From UBA5342 sp965662645 (GTDB taxonomy: Bacteria > Bacteroidota > Bacteroidia > Bacteroidales > UBA5342), in the NCBI GenBank assembly GCA_965662645.1, contig CBFIII010000074.1, positions 1 to 15,841 of the forward strand: a stretch of DNA of 15,841 bases, given 5' to 3'. This document shows positions 15,098 through 15,841 of the stretch, piece after piece. Under the pieces are notes generated by a model, which was given only the letters and a program-made list of their open reading frames with translations, was not told where the DNA came from and did not search any database. Within the stretch, counting starts at the first letter, position 1; each line of letters begins with the position of its first letter. Made by a program: the position numbers and the translations under genes.

Positions 15098-15103
15098 GCT
15101 TTA

Positions 15104-15784
15104 ATGGAAAACATCAACGCTCTCATATTAAATGTTCGGAAAAACACGGGTAACACTGTCATCATTGATACTTATACCCGCGAACACGGACGTATAGCCT
15201 TTATCTATTCGTTTAGCAAAGCCAATAAAAAAAACCGCGCCATTGTATTTCCGATGAATTGGATTAGTTTTTCAACACTAGGAAAGACAAACACGAACCT
15301 AAAAAGAATCAGCCAACTACAAAGTCTGCATGTCTATCATAGTATAGGCATTAACCCCATAAAAAATCTGGTCGTATTATTCCTATCAGAAGTCATCTCG
15401 AGCTGCATAAAAGAAGAAAATCCAGACAAAGAAATGTTTAATTTTTTCGAGAATGCACTAAATCTATACGACCAAAACACGTCAGCTTATCAAAATTTTC
15501 ATCTTAGTTTCCTCACCGGAATGTTAGCCATGTTAGGAATAGCACCACCTGTAGATAACAAAGAAGTCACGGACACCCATTATGCCATGTGGGACAACAA
15601 GATGAGAAAAGAAGAAAAAGAAACGTTCAAAAAGATATGCCTCTCTCCGCTTGATCAATGTGAGAACCTGAAAATTAGCAGTAATGAACGCAGCAGACAA
15701 CTCAATATCATTCTAGACTACTACCAACATTTTGCGGTAGGCTTCAAACAGCCCAAGTCATTAGATTTGTTCCGCGATTTTTAA
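15104..15784 (+). CDS. recO: DNA repair protein RecO
   Basis: Recombination mediator that, with RecR, helps load RecA on SSB-coated single-stranded DNA in gap repair. 226 residues, slightly short of the ~240 usual in Bacteroidota. Residues 1-80 form the N-terminal OB fold, with the family pattern ALILNVRKNTGNTVIIDTYTRE then HGRIAFIYSFSK followed by a basic KKNR. The helical C-terminal domain (about 85-226) ends YYQHFAVGFKQPKSLDLFRDF, matching the YYQLH-GF-KSL-L pattern of RecO tails. Only isolated cysteines occur (C101, C179, C186), so the four-cysteine zinc site of some RecO proteins is absent. Sequence is divergent, but the N- and C-terminal patterns agree. The start codon lies 6 nt after the ald terminator, which implies its own promoter. 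Confidence 0.85.
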   Translation: MENINALILNVRKNTGNTVIIDTYTREHGRIAFIYSFSKANKKNRAIVFPMNWISFSTLGKTNTNLKRISQLQSLHVYHSIGINPIKNLVVLFLSEVISSCIKEENPDKEMFNFFENALNLYDQNTSAYQNFHLSFLTGMLAMLGIAPPVDNKEVTDTHYAMWDNKMRKEEKETFKKICLSPLDQCENLKISSNERSRQLNIILDYYQHFAVGFKQPKSLDLFRDF

Positions 15785-15800
15785 AGAGGTAAGTATAAAT

Positions 15801-15833
15801 GAAAAAAGCACCTACAAATGAATGTAAGTGCTT
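15801..15833 (-). terminator. Terminator of a convergent gene beyond the right edge
   Basis: AAGCAC (15806-15811) pairs with GTGCTT (15828-15833), with an inner TACA/TGTA stem (15813-15816 with 15823-15826) and one C/A mismatch. On the minus strand it is followed by a run of T, the plus-strand A-run at 15802-15807, so it best fits a leftward gene outside the window. It may also end recO transcripts, although the plus-strand side lacks a T-run. Confidence 0.6.
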
Positions 15834-15841
15834 CTCTAGTA

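Noticed and set aside
15796..15841. Start of a new plus-strand gene at the right edge (ATG at 15800)
   Set aside because: The would-be codons fall in a hairpin with a minus-strand T-run, which fits a terminator better than coding sequence.

Overview
The window looks like chromosomal DNA of an AT-rich member of the Bacteroidota, most likely Bacteroidales. Three things point there. Two large secreted proteins end in a type IX secretion (T9SS) type A sorting domain. Several genes are preceded by the Bacteroidota -7 element TAnnTTTG instead of a Shine-Dalgarno/sigma70 layout. RecO, SlyD and the porin-like protein all have a Bacteroidota character. No tRNA, rRNA, CRISPR array, transposase or phage gene was seen.

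Layout: positions 1-9808 are read on the minus strand. They hold two tandem paralogous T9SS cargo proteins (204-2642 and 2951-5395), each with its own near-identical terminator hairpin. An 837-bp gap with a possible decayed small gene follows, then slyD (FKBP-type prolyl isomerase with a Cys-rich metal-binding tail) and gcvP (full-length glycine decarboxylase). Position 9809-10402 is a divergent intergenic region. From 10403 rightwards everything is on the plus strand: a porin-like outer membrane protein, a phenylacetate-CoA ligase-type enzyme (paaK), a 798-bp repeat-rich gap, alanine dehydrogenase (ald) and recO. A minus-oriented terminator hairpin at the right edge implies a convergent gene just outside.

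Functionally the metabolic genes suggest amino-acid use: glycine cleavage, oxidative deamination of alanine, and CoA activation of aryl acids that can come from aromatic amino acids. This grouping is inference; they are separate transcription units rather than an operon. The secreted pair is probably displayed on or released from the cell surface, but no catalytic domain is recognisable.

No convincing new multi-gene system was found. The most unusual material is non-coding or duplicated: the paralog pair duplicated together with its terminator; a 79-bp tandem repeat built of GAATGRT heptamers, followed by an element of four 13-nt palindromes of 5-3-5 architecture upstream of ald; a duplicated block at the porin promoter; and a recO promoter whose predicted start lies inside the ald terminator stem.
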